From Anaerolineae bacterium (GTDB taxonomy: Bacteria > Chloroflexota > Anaerolineae > Aggregatilineales > Phototrophicaceae): 64,000 nt of DNA. Shown in pieces: positions 8,901 through 17,370 of this stretch. A program made the position numbers and the translations under genes. The notes beneath the pieces were generated by a model. The model had not been told where the DNA came from and did no database searches. It worked only from the letters and a program-made list of their open reading frames with translations. Within the stretch, counting starts at the first letter, position 1, and the number at the start of each line of letters is the position of its first letter. The stretch spans positions 1 to 64,000 of the forward strand of contig JAJEFB010000052.1 of NCBI GenBank assembly GCA_022820665.1. The letters run 5' to 3'.

Positions 8901-10103
8901 TTCGAAGTCGTCGGATACGGTCGGCGGCAGTGCCGCAACCTCAAATTCTCTGGTGAGTCGTCCAACATCGCCTTCGATATCGCTGACGGTGATATCCAGC
9001 CGGTGTTCGCCGGGCGCCTCCCGGGCGGGTTCAATCGTGTAAGTCTCTTCTGTAGAAACGACTTCGCCATCAAGCGCAATTTCGATGCTTTCGATTTCCT
9101 GGTCGGCCAGGATCTCGACCTTGACCTGTGTATTTTCGCGCAGCGCCTCCGCGAAAATATCGTCGGGCAAGAATAGCAGCGGTATAGGGATGGGCGCGCG
9201 CAAGGTCCCCATACCGGATGTGTAACGGCCGTCCGGGGCGGTCACTTCCAGGGAAAAATCATATCGAGTTCCGTCGGCCGGAATATCGGCATTCATGGTG
9301 ATGATATATTGCGTGCGGAATAGATACGCCAGGTTCTGGAATATGGTGAGCAGTTGCTCGGGCAGCGGCGAGTCGTAAAACTCGGCGTTCGTTTCCGCCG
9401 AAACCATTTCCAGGAAGCGGCGGTCAATCGACCATCCCAAGCCAACCGTGTATACCGGCACGCCGTTGACGGTTGCAGCTTTTATGCTTTCATCTCGATT
9501 GCGGGCGCTGACATCCCCGAATTCGCCGCCGTCGCTCAATATCACGACCGCGCGGCGTGGCAAAGGCGCGCGTGTGGCGATCTCGATGCCGAGGTAGGTC
9601 GCGTCGTAGAGCGCGGTTTGCCCGCCATAAGCCAGGCTGTCAATGGCTCGTAGAAGCAGATCCCGGTCCGTTGTGTAATCCACTATCAGCGACACTTTTG
9701 TGCTGAAGGTGACGATAGCCACCGGGTCATTCGACCGCAGGGAGTTGACATATTGTGTTGCCGCTTGTTTAGCTTGTCGCAAGGGACGATCAGCCATGCT
9801 GCTGCTGGTATCAATCACCAAGACGCTGGCAAATGCCAAATCGTCGTCGGTGACGTTCTCCACGCGCGTCACATTGGCCAAACCCGCTAGATCGCCGCCG
9901 ATCGAGAAGTTATCGACATCCAGGCCCGAGACGAGTTGACCGCTGGCGTCGAGAATGCTGGCGTTGATGGAAATATCTGACAATTCAGTTGAATCTATGC
10001 CGATGATATCCAGCGAGATAGCGGCCGTGTCCTGCGTGTTGACCAAGCCCAAAGGCAGCAGCACGATCATCACGGCAAGCGCAACCCAGCTAATTCGCTT
10101 CAC
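5979..10103 (-). CDS. Secreted vWA/Ig-like surface protein with a long PTDTxTP repeat stalk and C-terminal membrane anchor
   Basis: 1,374 residues. A signal peptide (about 1-24) precedes a vWA domain (about 90-270) with an intact metal site: D98-T-S100-S-S102 and ILSDGG near 196. Three or four bacterial Ig-like segments of about 90 residues follow to about 655 (repeating GGQTEITKVEFFIDG-type strands). Then comes about 590 residues of Pro/Thr/Asp-rich sequence, first irregular, then near-perfect 8-residue units. The end is an acidic linker, one membrane helix (about 1345-1367) and SRRNRG. The start is a GTG with CGGAGAAT upstream; a nearby ATG runs into TGA. It is probably an adhesin or protein-binding stalk presented on the surface; the ligand is unknown. 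Confidence 0.88.
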   Translation of the reverse strand: MKRISWVALAVMIVLLPLGLVNTQDTAAISLDIIGIDSTELSDISINASILDASGQLVSGLDVDNFSIGGDLAGLANVTRVENVTDDDLAFASVLVIDTSSSMADRPLRQAKQAATQYVNSLRSNDPVAIVTFSTKVSLIVDYTTDRDLLLRAIDSLAYGGQTALYDATYLGIEIATRAPLPRRAVVILSDGGEFGDVSARNRDESIKAATVNGVPVYTVGLGWSIDRRFLEMVSAETNAEFYDSPLPEQLLTIFQNLAYLFRTQYIITMNADIPADGTRYDFSLEVTAPDGRYTSGMGTLRAPIPIPLLFLPDDIFAEALRENTQVKVEILADQEIESIEIALDGEVVSTEETYTIEPAREAPGEHRLDITVSDIEGDVGRLTREFEVAALPPTVSDDFEPEPRAEVRDVEVIRVNAGGQTEITKVEFFIDGELFEVDDESPYEFNLDPFELSPGEHTLSIRATNASGQSTTVDSKFDVEVIAPRLEIEGVAEDTVISESVVGSVLATGQSPIMSISTDPSVAVVVEDNRMQFTLNPADLPPGRNTIAVRAVDAAGAEIVKTLQFEVAALPPTVELSGVAINAILPGAQDVEVRAGGQTDITRIEVAFDGGPPEIIRDEVFTIPAEELGDGEHEVEVTVRNAGGETTTVTLPFTIALPPTPTFTPTATQTPLPTDTPTSTPTHTVTPLPTDTEIPSQTPLATATEFRTATDVPTATDDPTATDAPTEEALAIATDAPTEIPSATDSPAPPDTNTPVPTDTDTPVPTDTNTPQPTLTDTALPTASFTPIATETAIPTDTPEPTNTALPTHTPEPTETNTPEPTETALPTNTPQPTDTSVPTSTSVPTDTPEPTNTNTPESTDTPVPTDTSVPTDTLEPTDTTVPTDTPEPTDTNTPEPTDTPVPTDTYTPVPTDTHTPVPTNTDTPVPTDTDTPVPTNTNTPVPTDTETPVPTDTNTPVPTDTNTPVPTDTDTPVPTDTDTPVPTDTDTPVPTDTDTPVPTDTDTPEPTDTDTPVPTDTNTPVPTDTDTPVPTDTNTPEPTDTNTPVPTDTNTPVPTDTNTPVPTDTDTPVPTDTDTPVPTDTDTPVPTDTNTPVPTDTDTPVPTDTNTPEPTDTDTPVPTDTNTPEPTDTNTPEPTDTNTPEPTDTDTPVPTDTDTPVPTDTDTPVPTDTNTPEPTDTDTPEPTDTDTPVPTDTDTPEPTDTNTPVPTDTDTPEPTDTDTPEPTDTDTPEPTDTDTPEPTSTDTATPTATPTATIDITETAEAQASLTAEVQGTLDQRATEEADQRATEEAEETEEPTEEAAAVRPTITDAPTQEVVVEPTAQPTLTPVTITEIEAPSADEPDTRDAVIAILAVAAGLLLLLLLFLLSRRNRG
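6383..7395. repeat. Tandem 24-bp coding repeat (about 42 units)
   Basis: On the minus strand the unit encodes PTDTxTP followed by V or E, with x mostly D or N. I count about 42 contiguous units between roughly 6,383 and 7,395. Toward the N-terminal side (7,400-8,130) the pattern decays into 6-residue units (PTDTPE, PTDTSV) and irregular Pro/Thr sequence. Uniformity at the C-terminal end suggests recent expansion there. Because the unit is a multiple of three and lacks stops in other frames, long false reading frames appear on the plus strand. Confidence 0.9.
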
Positions 10104-10195
10104 GTCATATTCTCCGAGGCATTGGCGACGCGTTCACAAGGTTCAAAACTAACCCATTCACATGGCTTTGTCATTGACCAGCGCAAAATACGCAG

Positions 10196-10201
10196 ATTAT
10201 A
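10196..10201 (-). promoter_or_regulatory. -10 element (TATAAT) for the vWA stalk gene
   Basis: A perfect TATAAT on the minus strand, about 95 nt before the GTG at 10103. The hexamer 17 bp upstream (TGTTAA) is a poor -35. The remaining gap 10,104-10,314 shows nothing else I can support. Confidence 0.45.
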
Positions 10202-10314
10202 GATACTTTCATTGCCGATTAACAGTTGGAAGTGCGTGTGGATAGGTTGTTGCTCCGGCGTACCGTCTCAAGCTCGCGGCGCCTTTCATAGCGCGGGTTG
10301 ACGTCGTATATTCG

Positions 10315-11019
10315 CTAGACGCCGCCAAAGCGATCTTGCACGCCGACCAGCCAATGCAAGATCGGCGTCATGCGCTGAAAATGATCGAAGCAGCAATCAA
10401 TGAAGACCGGCGAAGAGACGATTTCCCAATTGATGGCGTCTTTGTAAGCATGTAGGGAATTGTACTTCAGCCATTCTCCGCGGGGATGGTCCTTGTCAAA
10501 TCCCCTGGGCATTCTTTTGTAATGCCGGCCAGAGATCTTGTAGCCCGCGGAGGCGACGGCGTCGGCGGCGTCAAGCAGAGCTGGTCCCAACTCAGGATCA
10601 ATGACCGCCTGACGATAGGCCTCCAGCATTGCTTTGGAGAAATGGAACATGCCCGTCATCAAGCCGGCGTCGTCTGGCGTGAGTTGCATGCCAAAAGCCG
10701 GGTGCTGCGTTTTTTTGCCGCTGCCATGCCACCACATCATGGCGATATTGGTTTTGTAGGGCGATTTGTCCTTGCTGAAGCGCGTGTCCCGCGCCGCCCG
10801 CATCAAAGAGCCGCTGCCGTTGGTACGCAGGTCGACGACCAGGTCCGGGTCCAGCGATTGCAGGCGCGCGCCCATGGCGGCAACCCAAGCCACCGCGGGC
10901 GCCTTGACCGTCTCTTCGTAGCGGGCTCTGTTGGCGACGAACCAGTCTCTTGTGTTGTTCTGCCGCAGGTCTCGCAAGAATTGCTGCGTTTCGACGGGGA
11001 ATCCGGGAAAGTCGCTCAT
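10315..11019 (-). CDS. DUF2461 domain protein
   Basis: 234 residues, the usual length for this family. Recognisable family features are FLRDLRQNNTRDWFVANRAR near the start, then TRFSKDKSPYKTNIAMMWW and YKRMPRGFDKDHP. The family is widespread and has no established activity. Conserved Arg, Lys and aromatic residues suggest ligand or nucleic-acid binding, but nothing proves it. The gene is monocistronic, with its own promoter at 11,053-11,080. Confidence 0.9.
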   Translation of the reverse strand: MSDFPGFPVETQQFLRDLRQNNTRDWFVANRARYEETVKAPAVAWVAAMGARLQSLDPDLVVDLRTNGSGSLMRAARDTRFSKDKSPYKTNIAMMWWHGSGKKTQHPAFGMQLTPDDAGLMTGMFHFSKAMLEAYRQAVIDPELGPALLDAADAVASAGYKISGRHYKRMPRGFDKDHPRGEWLKYNSLHAYKDAINWEIVSSPVFIDCCFDHFQRMTPILHWLVGVQDRFGGV

Positions 11020-11052
11020 TGTTGTCCTCGCAAGTTTGGCAAGCGTATCGTG

Positions 11053-11080
11053 ATTCTAGCCTATGCCTTCGCGCTGTCAA
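11053..11080 (-). promoter_or_regulatory. Sigma-70-type promoter for the DUF2461 gene
   Basis: Minus strand: a perfect -35 TTGACA (11,075-11,080), a 16-bp spacer and -10 TAGAAT (11,053-11,058). The gene starts 33 nt downstream at 11,019. It is one of the few promoters here with a consensus -35. Confidence 0.7.
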
Positions 11081-11182
11081 TGACGGGCGACCGGGGAATA
11101 TCCCGCCTATGCAAGCGGGGCGGGCTGGGGCACAATGCCTTGACCGAATCTTGACCCCTCATTTGACGCTAAGGACGCCTGA

Positions 11183-12409
11183 ATGAAGAGAAAAACTCTA
11201 CTGCTCGCGCTATTGATCGGCTTCGGACTGGTAGCGATCGCGACGGCACAAGAAGCGCAAAGCCCGCAAGCGCTCTGCGACGCGGCGGAACCGGCTGAAC
11301 TGACTATGATGCAATTCAACCAGGCGGAACAAGTGCTCGGCCAGACCCTGGACTACCGCGCCGTTCTTTGCACCGGCGCGGGCGCGATTTACCTGGACCT
11401 GTATGAAAAGCTGACGCCGATCACAGTCAACAATTTTGTTTTTCTAGCCGAACAAGGCTATTACGATAACACCAGCTTCCATCGCGTCATTCCCGATTTC
11501 ATGGCGCAGGGCGGCGATCCGACAGCGACCGGTCGCGGCGGTCCCGGCTACCAGTTCGGGGATGAACCTGTTGGCTTTCTGACATTTAATCGGCCGGGCT
11601 TGCTGGCGATGGCAAATGCCGGTCCCGGCACTAATGGCAGCCAGTTTTTCATCACCACCGCGCCAACGCCGCATCTGAACTACAAACACACGATCTTTGG
11701 CGACGTGCTGATTGGACAAGAGAATATTGTCGCGATCCGCGAGCGCGATCCACAGACGGCCAGCGGACCCGGGGAAACGCTGCATACCGTGCTCATCATC
11801 ACCGATCCGTCCCTGGTCGAGGGCGCTGAGGATGAAATCGCGCGGGCCACCGAAGAAGAGGTCAGCGCGGCCTTCGAGTCTTTCACCGAGGCATTGCCGT
11901 CCTCTATGCCGCTTGTCGAGGAGTTCTCCGGTTATTTTTCGACCGAGGACCTGGCTTTGGCCTCCGTGGCGGAAGATTTGCAGGAGGGCTTCGCGACATT
12001 TGCCAAAGAACACGGACATCAGTATCGCTACAGAATGCAGATCGCTAACGGCGACTGCGATGCTGCGGTTTTCTTTTCGTCGCTCGGTTACTGGGTCGAT
12101 GTTTTTGCCGATGCCGCGTCTCCTGGCGCCGCCGCGAATGACCAATTCATGTGGCAGTGGCTGGACAGCTATGGCTATGAGCGCGATGCTTCTGTCCCCG
12201 CCGCCTATCGTCGCAGCGCCAAAACCTGCGGCGGCGAAGAGGGCGTCCATCTATTGTCGCTATATACCCGGGGGCGTTACCTCGTGACCATCGATGTCTT
12301 GGTCGCCGAGTCGATCCTGGATCAAGTGTCGGCAGCGGCTCTCTTGAACAATTTGTCTTTGCAGATCGAAGGGGCATTAGCCAGCATATTTCAGGGAGAA
12401 ATCCGCTGA
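11183..12409 (+). CDS. Secreted cyclophilin-type peptidyl-prolyl isomerase with an extra C-terminal domain
   Basis: 408 residues. A signal peptide (1-22, ending IATAQ) precedes a cyclophilin domain (about 55-215). Family motifs are YYDNTSFHRVIPDFMAQGGD, with the catalytic Arg in FHRV, then MANAGPGTNGSQFFIT and a KHTIFGDVL segment. The C-terminal half (about 220-408) matches no family I recognise and contains several Cys residues. It should act outside the membrane, catalysing cis-trans prolyl isomerisation. The very proline-rich stalk protein encoded nearby is a tempting client, but that is speculation. The ribosome site is AAGGACGCC. Confidence 0.88.
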   Translation: MKRKTLLLALLIGFGLVAIATAQEAQSPQALCDAAEPAELTMMQFNQAEQVLGQTLDYRAVLCTGAGAIYLDLYEKLTPITVNNFVFLAEQGYYDNTSFHRVIPDFMAQGGDPTATGRGGPGYQFGDEPVGFLTFNRPGLLAMANAGPGTNGSQFFITTAPTPHLNYKHTIFGDVLIGQENIVAIRERDPQTASGPGETLHTVLIITDPSLVEGAEDEIARATEEEVSAAFESFTEALPSSMPLVEEFSGYFSTEDLALASVAEDLQEGFATFAKEHGHQYRYRMQIANGDCDAAVFFSSLGYWVDVFADAASPGAAANDQFMWQWLDSYGYERDASVPAAYRRSAKTCGGEEGVHLLSLYTRGRYLVTIDVLVAESILDQVSAAALLNNLSLQIEGALASIFQGEIR

Positions 12410-12436
12410 CGATCCCCGCGATACGGGGGTGAAAAT

Positions 12437-13387
12437 CTAGCGGATTCCCGCCCGGCGCCGCAGTTGTGCAAGGGTCATATCCCGCTCCTCGTGCTGGCAG
12501 ATCTCCAGCGCTTCGATGAAGAGTTGAATGTCATCGGCACGCGCCAGCCGCGCCAACCGCAACAGGCGCTCGCTCAATTCATCATCTCGCGCCGCAGTCA
12601 TCATCACCAAGCCATAACGTCGCAGATCGACATCCTTGCTTGTCATGATCAACGATTCCAGGCGATCGTATAGTTCCTCCGCTCGCCGATCAATCACCCA
12701 ATTGATGATGCCCATGCTTGCCGTCGGCTGGTCGATCGCCTGATACTTCTCGATCAGCTGTTCGTACAAGCGCGGCGGAAAGTCCTCGCCCAGCGATTCC
12801 AGCGCCTTGCCGGTCAATTCACCGCGGCCCGTCCGCGCCATCCCCTCGCCGCTGTGCAGGAGGAACTGGTAAATCGGCAGCCGCTGGTTTGCGGCGACGA
12901 GCGCGTCAATGGCGGTCATGGCCGGCTCGCAATTAAAAACCGAAGTGAATTGCTCGCCCAGAAAGCGGGTGGCGTAAAGGCAGGCGAGGGCGGGATCAAT
13001 CGGCGCCATGCCAGCCAGCGCGACAGCACGCAAGTTCTGCGCAACATCATCAACCGGCTGCAGGTAATAGGTCTCGACGCCCAGTTGATAGAGGTCGATG
13101 TCATCGGGATGCTCGATATGCACCAGCAGCCGCGTGAGGCTCTCGCGCAGGATGCCCGCTTTGTCGCGCTTGCTGTCATTGTAAAAGCCGTAGCACTTTT
13201 CGCGCAGAATTGGCCGATGACTTTCGTCGAGCGCCGCGACGACCGCCGAGGATTTCAAAACGCGCAGGCACTCGTCCAGGTACTGGCGGCTGTTGCTCCG
13301 CGCCAGCAAATGCAGCGCGATATCGCGCCGCGACTCGATGCCGGTCTCAGCCCTTAGCGCTTTGAACAGTTCAGTTTGAGTAGGCAT
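12437..13387 (-). CDS. Unknown all-helical protein, possibly HEAT-like
   Basis: 316 residues, soluble, with no signal peptide or membrane segment. Composition and spacing (repeated L-x-x-L and A-L-x-x-L patterns, short acidic turns) suggest stacked alpha-helical hairpins, as in HEAT/ARM scaffolds. I see no catalytic motif and do not recognise the family. It is convergent with the cyclophilin gene; a short CCCCG/CGGGG hairpin at about 12,416-12,430 lies between them. The gene is downstream of, and on the same strand as, the Ldh2-type dehydrogenase, with a repeat in the 65-bp gap. Confidence 0.72.
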   Translation of the reverse strand: MPTQTELFKALRAETGIESRRDIALHLLARSNSRQYLDECLRVLKSSAVVAALDESHRPILREKCYGFYNDSKRDKAGILRESLTRLLVHIEHPDDIDLYQLGVETYYLQPVDDVAQNLRAVALAGMAPIDPALACLYATRFLGEQFTSVFNCEPAMTAIDALVAANQRLPIYQFLLHSGEGMARTGRGELTGKALESLGEDFPPRLYEQLIEKYQAIDQPTASMGIINWVIDRRAEELYDRLESLIMTSKDVDLRRYGLVMMTAARDDELSERLLRLARLARADDIQLFIEALEICQHEERDMTLAQLRRRAGIR

Positions 13388-13428
13388 CTGCCGCTAACAT
13401 CAAGAGTTCGCTATTATGAGTTGTAAGT

Positions 13429-13468
13429 CTCTCCCTCTTGATGGAGAGGAATTTAGGGCGAGGGTGAG
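13429..13468. repeat. Dispersed-type hairpin repeat overlapping the 3' end of the dehydrogenase gene
   Basis: CTCTCC (13,429-13,434) pairs with GGAGAG (13,443-13,448), followed by GAATTTAGGGCGAGGGTGAG. This CTCTCC...GGCGAGGGTGAG design resembles intergenic repeats common in many bacterial genomes. Read on the minus strand, it supplies the last codons (SPSP) and the stop of the Ldh2-type gene. Confidence 0.5.
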
Positions 13469-14490
13469 AGTCCCAAGCCCTCAGCACAGGCCATGATCTC
13501 GCGCCAGGTTGCCTCCGGCAGGTCGATGCCTTTGGCCAGCCGCTCGGCCCGCCGCCGTGTTTCAATCTCGCCGGGGTAGAGCACCTCGCCATCCAGTGGG
13601 TCGGCTTTGACATAGTCGATTGCCGCATCGACATCGCGCTGGAATTGCCCCAAGGAACCAAAACGAGAGATATCAATCATCAAAATGACCGTGCCCCAGC
13701 GATCCTCTTTCGGCATCTTCGCGCCCGATGGCAGGGAAGCCATCATGGTCATGAAGCCAACCATCATCGCCAGCGCGTAACCCTTGTGACCCACAGAGGG
13801 CATACCCATCGGCCGCATCGCGCCGCCTTTTTCGAACTCTCTGGGATCGTCCGTCGGCCGACCGTCTTTGTCGACAATCCATTTGTCGGGCAGGCGTTCA
13901 CCTTTGTCCCTGGCGACCATCACCTTGCCAGCCGCCGACATCGACGTGGCGAAATCGAGGATGGTCGCGCCGTATTTCTCGCTGGGAAATCCCATGGCGA
14001 TGGGGTTGGCGCCGACTTTGCGCCCTTGACCATTCAGCGGAATGACGACGGATCGATTCCCGCCGATGCAGCCGTCCCATATTGTCGCGGTCATGCCGGC
14101 TTCCGCAGCCATTTCGGCATAGGCGCCCAGCCGACCGGTATGCCCGATGTTGTACATCGTCACCAGCGCGACGCCTTCCGCAGCGGCTTTTTCGATCGCG
14201 AGCTCGGTGCCGATCTTGGCTGTGACCTGACCAAAGGTGCTGGCGCCGTCAATCTGCGCCATCGACGCTGTCTCGTCCACCACCTTTGGCACGCCGGCTG
14301 GGGCTAAGCGGCCGCTGTCGATGGATTGAACATAGCTCGGCACGCGGATGACGCCGTGCGAATCGTGCCCGGACAGGTTGGCGCTGACCAGATGCTCGGC
14401 GACGATCTCGGCGTATTCGGCAGTCGCGCCAGCCGCTTCCAGGATCTCCGCGATGATCGGTTGCAGGTCTTTCGCTTGAATCGTTGGCAT
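13453..14490 (-). CDS. Malate/L-lactate/ureidoglycolate dehydrogenase family oxidoreductase (Ldh2 type)
   Basis: 345 residues, normal for the NAD(P)-dependent Ldh_2 family. The signature SGHDSHGVIRVPSY (about 35-48) contains the conserved His of the active site. Further family features are an MYNIGHTGRLGAYAEMAAEA segment, GQGRKVGANPIAMGFPSE and PSVGHKGYALAMM. Such enzymes reduce or oxidise 2-hydroxy acids; the substrate cannot be told from sequence. The ribosome site AAGGAACACAC precedes the ATG. The extreme C-terminus is encoded by an intruding repeat. Confidence 0.87.
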   Translation of the reverse strand: MPTIQAKDLQPIIAEILEAAGATAEYAEIVAEHLVSANLSGHDSHGVIRVPSYVQSIDSGRLAPAGVPKVVDETASMAQIDGASTFGQVTAKIGTELAIEKAAAEGVALVTMYNIGHTGRLGAYAEMAAEAGMTATIWDGCIGGNRSVVIPLNGQGRKVGANPIAMGFPSEKYGATILDFATSMSAAGKVMVARDKGERLPDKWIVDKDGRPTDDPREFEKGGAMRPMGMPSVGHKGYALAMMVGFMTMMASLPSGAKMPKEDRWGTVILMIDISRFGSLGQFQRDVDAAIDYVKADPLDGEVLYPGEIETRRRAERLAKGIDLPEATWREIMACAEGLGLSPSP

Positions 14491-14517
14491 GTGTGTTCCT
14501 TCCCTTAAATCAGAGTT

Positions 14518-15870
14518 CTAATTGATCCGTGCGCTGTACTCGTTGCGCTCCCACAACTTGATGACATCACCCTCCGTATCCAGCTCGAAGCGCAGCGTCT
14601 CGTTCGATTGCCCCGCTTGCCGCAAGACGAATACGGTCTCATCATCCGTGGGCTCGAGCAGGGTCGGTTTGCCATCGAGATCGTCGAGATAGAGCAATTG
14701 CAATTGCCCATCGCGGATGACCACCTTTTGCAAAGCCCATTCGCTGGCGTAATCGCCGACGTATTTTTGCCAGACCGGGTTCGCTTCTGCTTTTGGCTCA
14801 GCGTTGGCTTTGATTATCTCCGGCAAAACGAGTTTATAGGCTTGCTCGGCTACCTGATGGGGATTGCTGCCCAGCGCATTGCTCAGCGCGATCACGCCGG
14901 CTTTGTGCTCGCGGCAGAGGGTGAAGGCGGTCAGATAACCGGGATAGCCGCCGCCGTGCCCGCTGATGACCCAATCCTCGATCTTATGCAAGCCCATGCC
15001 CAAGCCATAGCCACTTTTCCAGCTTTCTTCCAGCCAATGTACGCGGTGCATGTCAAACAGGGTATAGGGCGAGAGCACGGCATCGCCCCTCAGTCCCAGG
15101 TGAAAGGCGGCGTACTTGACTAGGTCCTTGACTGAGGAGGCGAAATTCGCCGATGCTTCAAAGGCATTCATTTGCCAGAAGGGGAAGGCGTCGCGCGTAC
15201 CGTCGTTCTTTTCGCGGGTATAACCGGTCGCCAATTGCGAGTCCTCCGCGTCCGGGACGGGATAGGTCTCGGTCATGCCCAGCGGCTCCAGGACATTTTC
15301 CTGAAGATAGCCCGCCCAGGACTGTCCGCTGACGACGGCGATGATCCCGCCCAGCAGCGAGTATCCCAAATTGCTGTAGGCATAGTTTTCGTAAGGGGCG
15401 CGGGTGGGCTGTCGCGAGCGCGTCTGGGCGACGAAATCCTCCCACTCCGGGGCTTCGCAGTCTGTCCACATGGCTTTGACCGAATCGCGCGGCAAGCCCG
15501 ATGTATGCGTCAATAGATTGCGGATGGTGATTTCCGGCGCGTCGCGATAACGCAAGTCGAACCAGTCCAGGTATTTTGACACCGGATCATCCAAGCGCAG
15601 CTTTCCGGCGTCGCGCAATTGCAAGATGCCCGTCGCTGTGAATGTTTTGCTGATACTGGCGATGCGAAAGCGCGTGTCGAGCGTGATTGGCTGGCCGGTT
15701 TCCAGGTCGGCGACGCCGTAACCTTTGCCCCAGAGTAGTTCGCCCTGGTAGACCAGTCCCAGCGCCAAGCCGGGCAGGCGTTTTTCCCGCAGGTTGTGGG
15801 CAGTCCACTTGTCCAGGATATCGATGGCGGTGGCCAGGTCGGCCTGTTCTTGAAGCAGGCTCTGTGTCAT
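14518..15870 (-). CDS. Serine hydrolase, class C beta-lactamase/esterase family
   Basis: 450 residues. The catalytic triad motifs of penicillin-recognising enzymes are all present: S72-I-S-K75 (SxxK), Y165-S-N167 (YxN) and HGGGYPGY in place of KTG. The HGG form and the C-terminal extension (about 345-450, beta-rich) point to the esterase/peptidase-like members rather than to true AmpC. There is no signal peptide at the chosen start, so a cytoplasmic location is likely. It sits 27 bp upstream of the Ldh2-type gene on the same strand and may be co-transcribed. The substrate is unknown. Confidence 0.88.
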   Translation of the reverse strand: MTQSLLQEQADLATAIDILDKWTAHNLREKRLPGLALGLVYQGELLWGKGYGVADLETGQPITLDTRFRIASISKTFTATGILQLRDAGKLRLDDPVSKYLDWFDLRYRDAPEITIRNLLTHTSGLPRDSVKAMWTDCEAPEWEDFVAQTRSRQPTRAPYENYAYSNLGYSLLGGIIAVVSGQSWAGYLQENVLEPLGMTETYPVPDAEDSQLATGYTREKNDGTRDAFPFWQMNAFEASANFASSVKDLVKYAAFHLGLRGDAVLSPYTLFDMHRVHWLEESWKSGYGLGMGLHKIEDWVISGHGGGYPGYLTAFTLCREHKAGVIALSNALGSNPHQVAEQAYKLVLPEIIKANAEPKAEANPVWQKYVGDYASEWALQKVVIRDGQLQLLYLDDLDGKPTLLEPTDDETVFVLRQAGQSNETLRFELDTEGDVIKLWERNEYSARIN

Positions 15871-16008
15871 CGTCTTGCGCCCCTCATTGTGGATTGGTCG
15901 TCCATCAATTGTTGTTTGTTGTTCAATCGTTCAAAGGCAACATCGGCGCCGCGGAACCAACGTGCTCGCGTCAATAAGTGAAAGGACGGCGCCCAAGCTA
16001 CGCGCTCG

Positions 16009-17370
16009 CTAGAGCCCGGTCACATCGATGAACCAGCGCTCCAAAGCGGCTTCCATCGACGCGACTTTGACCGGGTATTGCGCCGCCAAATCGAACTGCT
16101 CGCCCGGATCATCGGCGAGATTAAAGAGCAGTGGCGACGGAGGAGGCGGCAGCGTCCGCCCCGGCTCGGGATCTTCAACGATCCCGTCGAAATGCTCGGG
16201 GAAGTACTTGATGGCGTGGTCCAGCGCTGTGTCAACGGAGCTGACCTGCATGGCTTCGCGAATTTGCGGCCGCAGTAGCTTCCAGTCGCCATCGCGCACG
16301 GCGGCATTGCAGGCGCTCACGGGGCTGTAACGGTTCCATTGCCAAAAGCGCAGCGGATTGATCTTGCCGCGTTCCCCGCGCAAAACGGGCAGCGCGTTGA
16401 CGCCGTCCAGTTGCAAGTCTGTTGGCACGTCCATTCCGACCATAGACAGCAGGGTCGGGAACCAATCCGTGTAGTGCACCAGTTCGTCGCTGCGGAGGCC
16501 CGCATCGAGGCCGTCCGCCCAGCGAATGATCAGCGGCGCGCGAATGCCGCCCTCGTAGGTATTGCCCTTTCCCCCGTTCCAGCCAAAGTTGAAACGGCGC
16601 TGGGACAAGCCGTTCCAGTCGCCCAGCGCCGGTCCGTTGTCGCTGGTGAAAATGACGATGGTATTGTCGGCGATCCCGCGTTTTTCCAGCCGTTCTATTA
16701 TCCTGCCGATGCCCTCATCCATCACTTCGATCATGGCGTAAATCAGGCTAACGCCCAGACTGAAACCCATATCGCAGTATTTCTTGGCGAGCGCGTCGGG
16801 CGCTTCCAGCGGGAAGTGCGGCGCATTGTAAGCGAGCTGCAAGAAGAAAGATTCCTTGCGATGCCGGTCGATGAAAGCGAGCGCTTCTTCGCTGAAAACA
16901 TCGGTTAGATACGCTTCTTTGTCGCCATACTCAAGCCTGCCGTTGCGATCCAGGCGATAGCGATAATAGGGATTCCAGCCACCCTGAAAGCCGACGAATT
17001 CCTTGAAGCCCCGGGCAGTTGGATGATAGCGCGGATCCAGCGCGCCGTTATGCCATTTGCCGATCAAGCCCGTCGCGTATCCGGCGCTCGACAGCAGATC
17101 CGCCAGCGTCGTCTCGTCCAGCCGCAGTCGATCCAAGCCGCGGGCCTCTAGGGTGTCGATACTGCCGGTTCGATGCGGGTAACGCCCGGTCATCATAGCA
17201 GCGCGGGCTGGCGCGCAAACGGGGGAGGCGGAATAGTGCTGCGTCAGGCAAATGCCCTGGTCAACCAAGGCGTCCAGGTGCGGCGTACAAGAGATTTGAT
17301 CGTTGAACACGCCAAAATCGCCGTAGCCCATATCGTCGGCGATGATCAGGATGATATTGGGCCGAGTCAT
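16009..17370 (-). CDS. Sulfatase (arylsulfatase A-like)
   Basis: 453 residues, typical for S1-type sulfatases. NIILIIADDMGYGDFG carries the metal-binding Asp pair (D12, D13). The formylglycine site is C52-A-P-A-R56, followed by AAMMTGRYPHRTG. A later IFTSDNGPALGDW segment supplies further metal ligands. There is no signal peptide, so it may be cytosolic, which is unusual for extracellular polysaccharide sulfatases. The start overlaps the FHA gene stop by 4 bp (ATGA). A formylglycine-generating or anSME enzyme is needed for maturation and is not in this window. Confidence 0.9.
   Translation of the reverse strand: MTRPNIILIIADDMGYGDFGVFNDQISCTPHLDALVDQGICLTQHYSASPVCAPARAAMMTGRYPHRTGSIDTLEARGLDRLRLDETTLADLLSSAGYATGLIGKWHNGALDPRYHPTARGFKEFVGFQGGWNPYYRYRLDRNGRLEYGDKEAYLTDVFSEEALAFIDRHRKESFFLQLAYNAPHFPLEAPDALAKKYCDMGFSLGVSLIYAMIEVMDEGIGRIIERLEKRGIADNTIVIFTSDNGPALGDWNGLSQRRFNFGWNGGKGNTYEGGIRAPLIIRWADGLDAGLRSDELVHYTDWFPTLLSMVGMDVPTDLQLDGVNALPVLRGERGKINPLRFWQWNRYSPVSACNAAVRDGDWKLLRPQIREAMQVSSVDTALDHAIKYFPEHFDGIVEDPEPGRTLPPPPSPLLFNLADDPGEQFDLAAQYPVKVASMEAALERWFIDVTGL

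Noticed and set aside
12414..12430. Terminator between cyclophilin and helical-repeat genes
   Set aside because: The stem is only 5 bp and no T-run follows; noted under the gene but not listed as a terminator.
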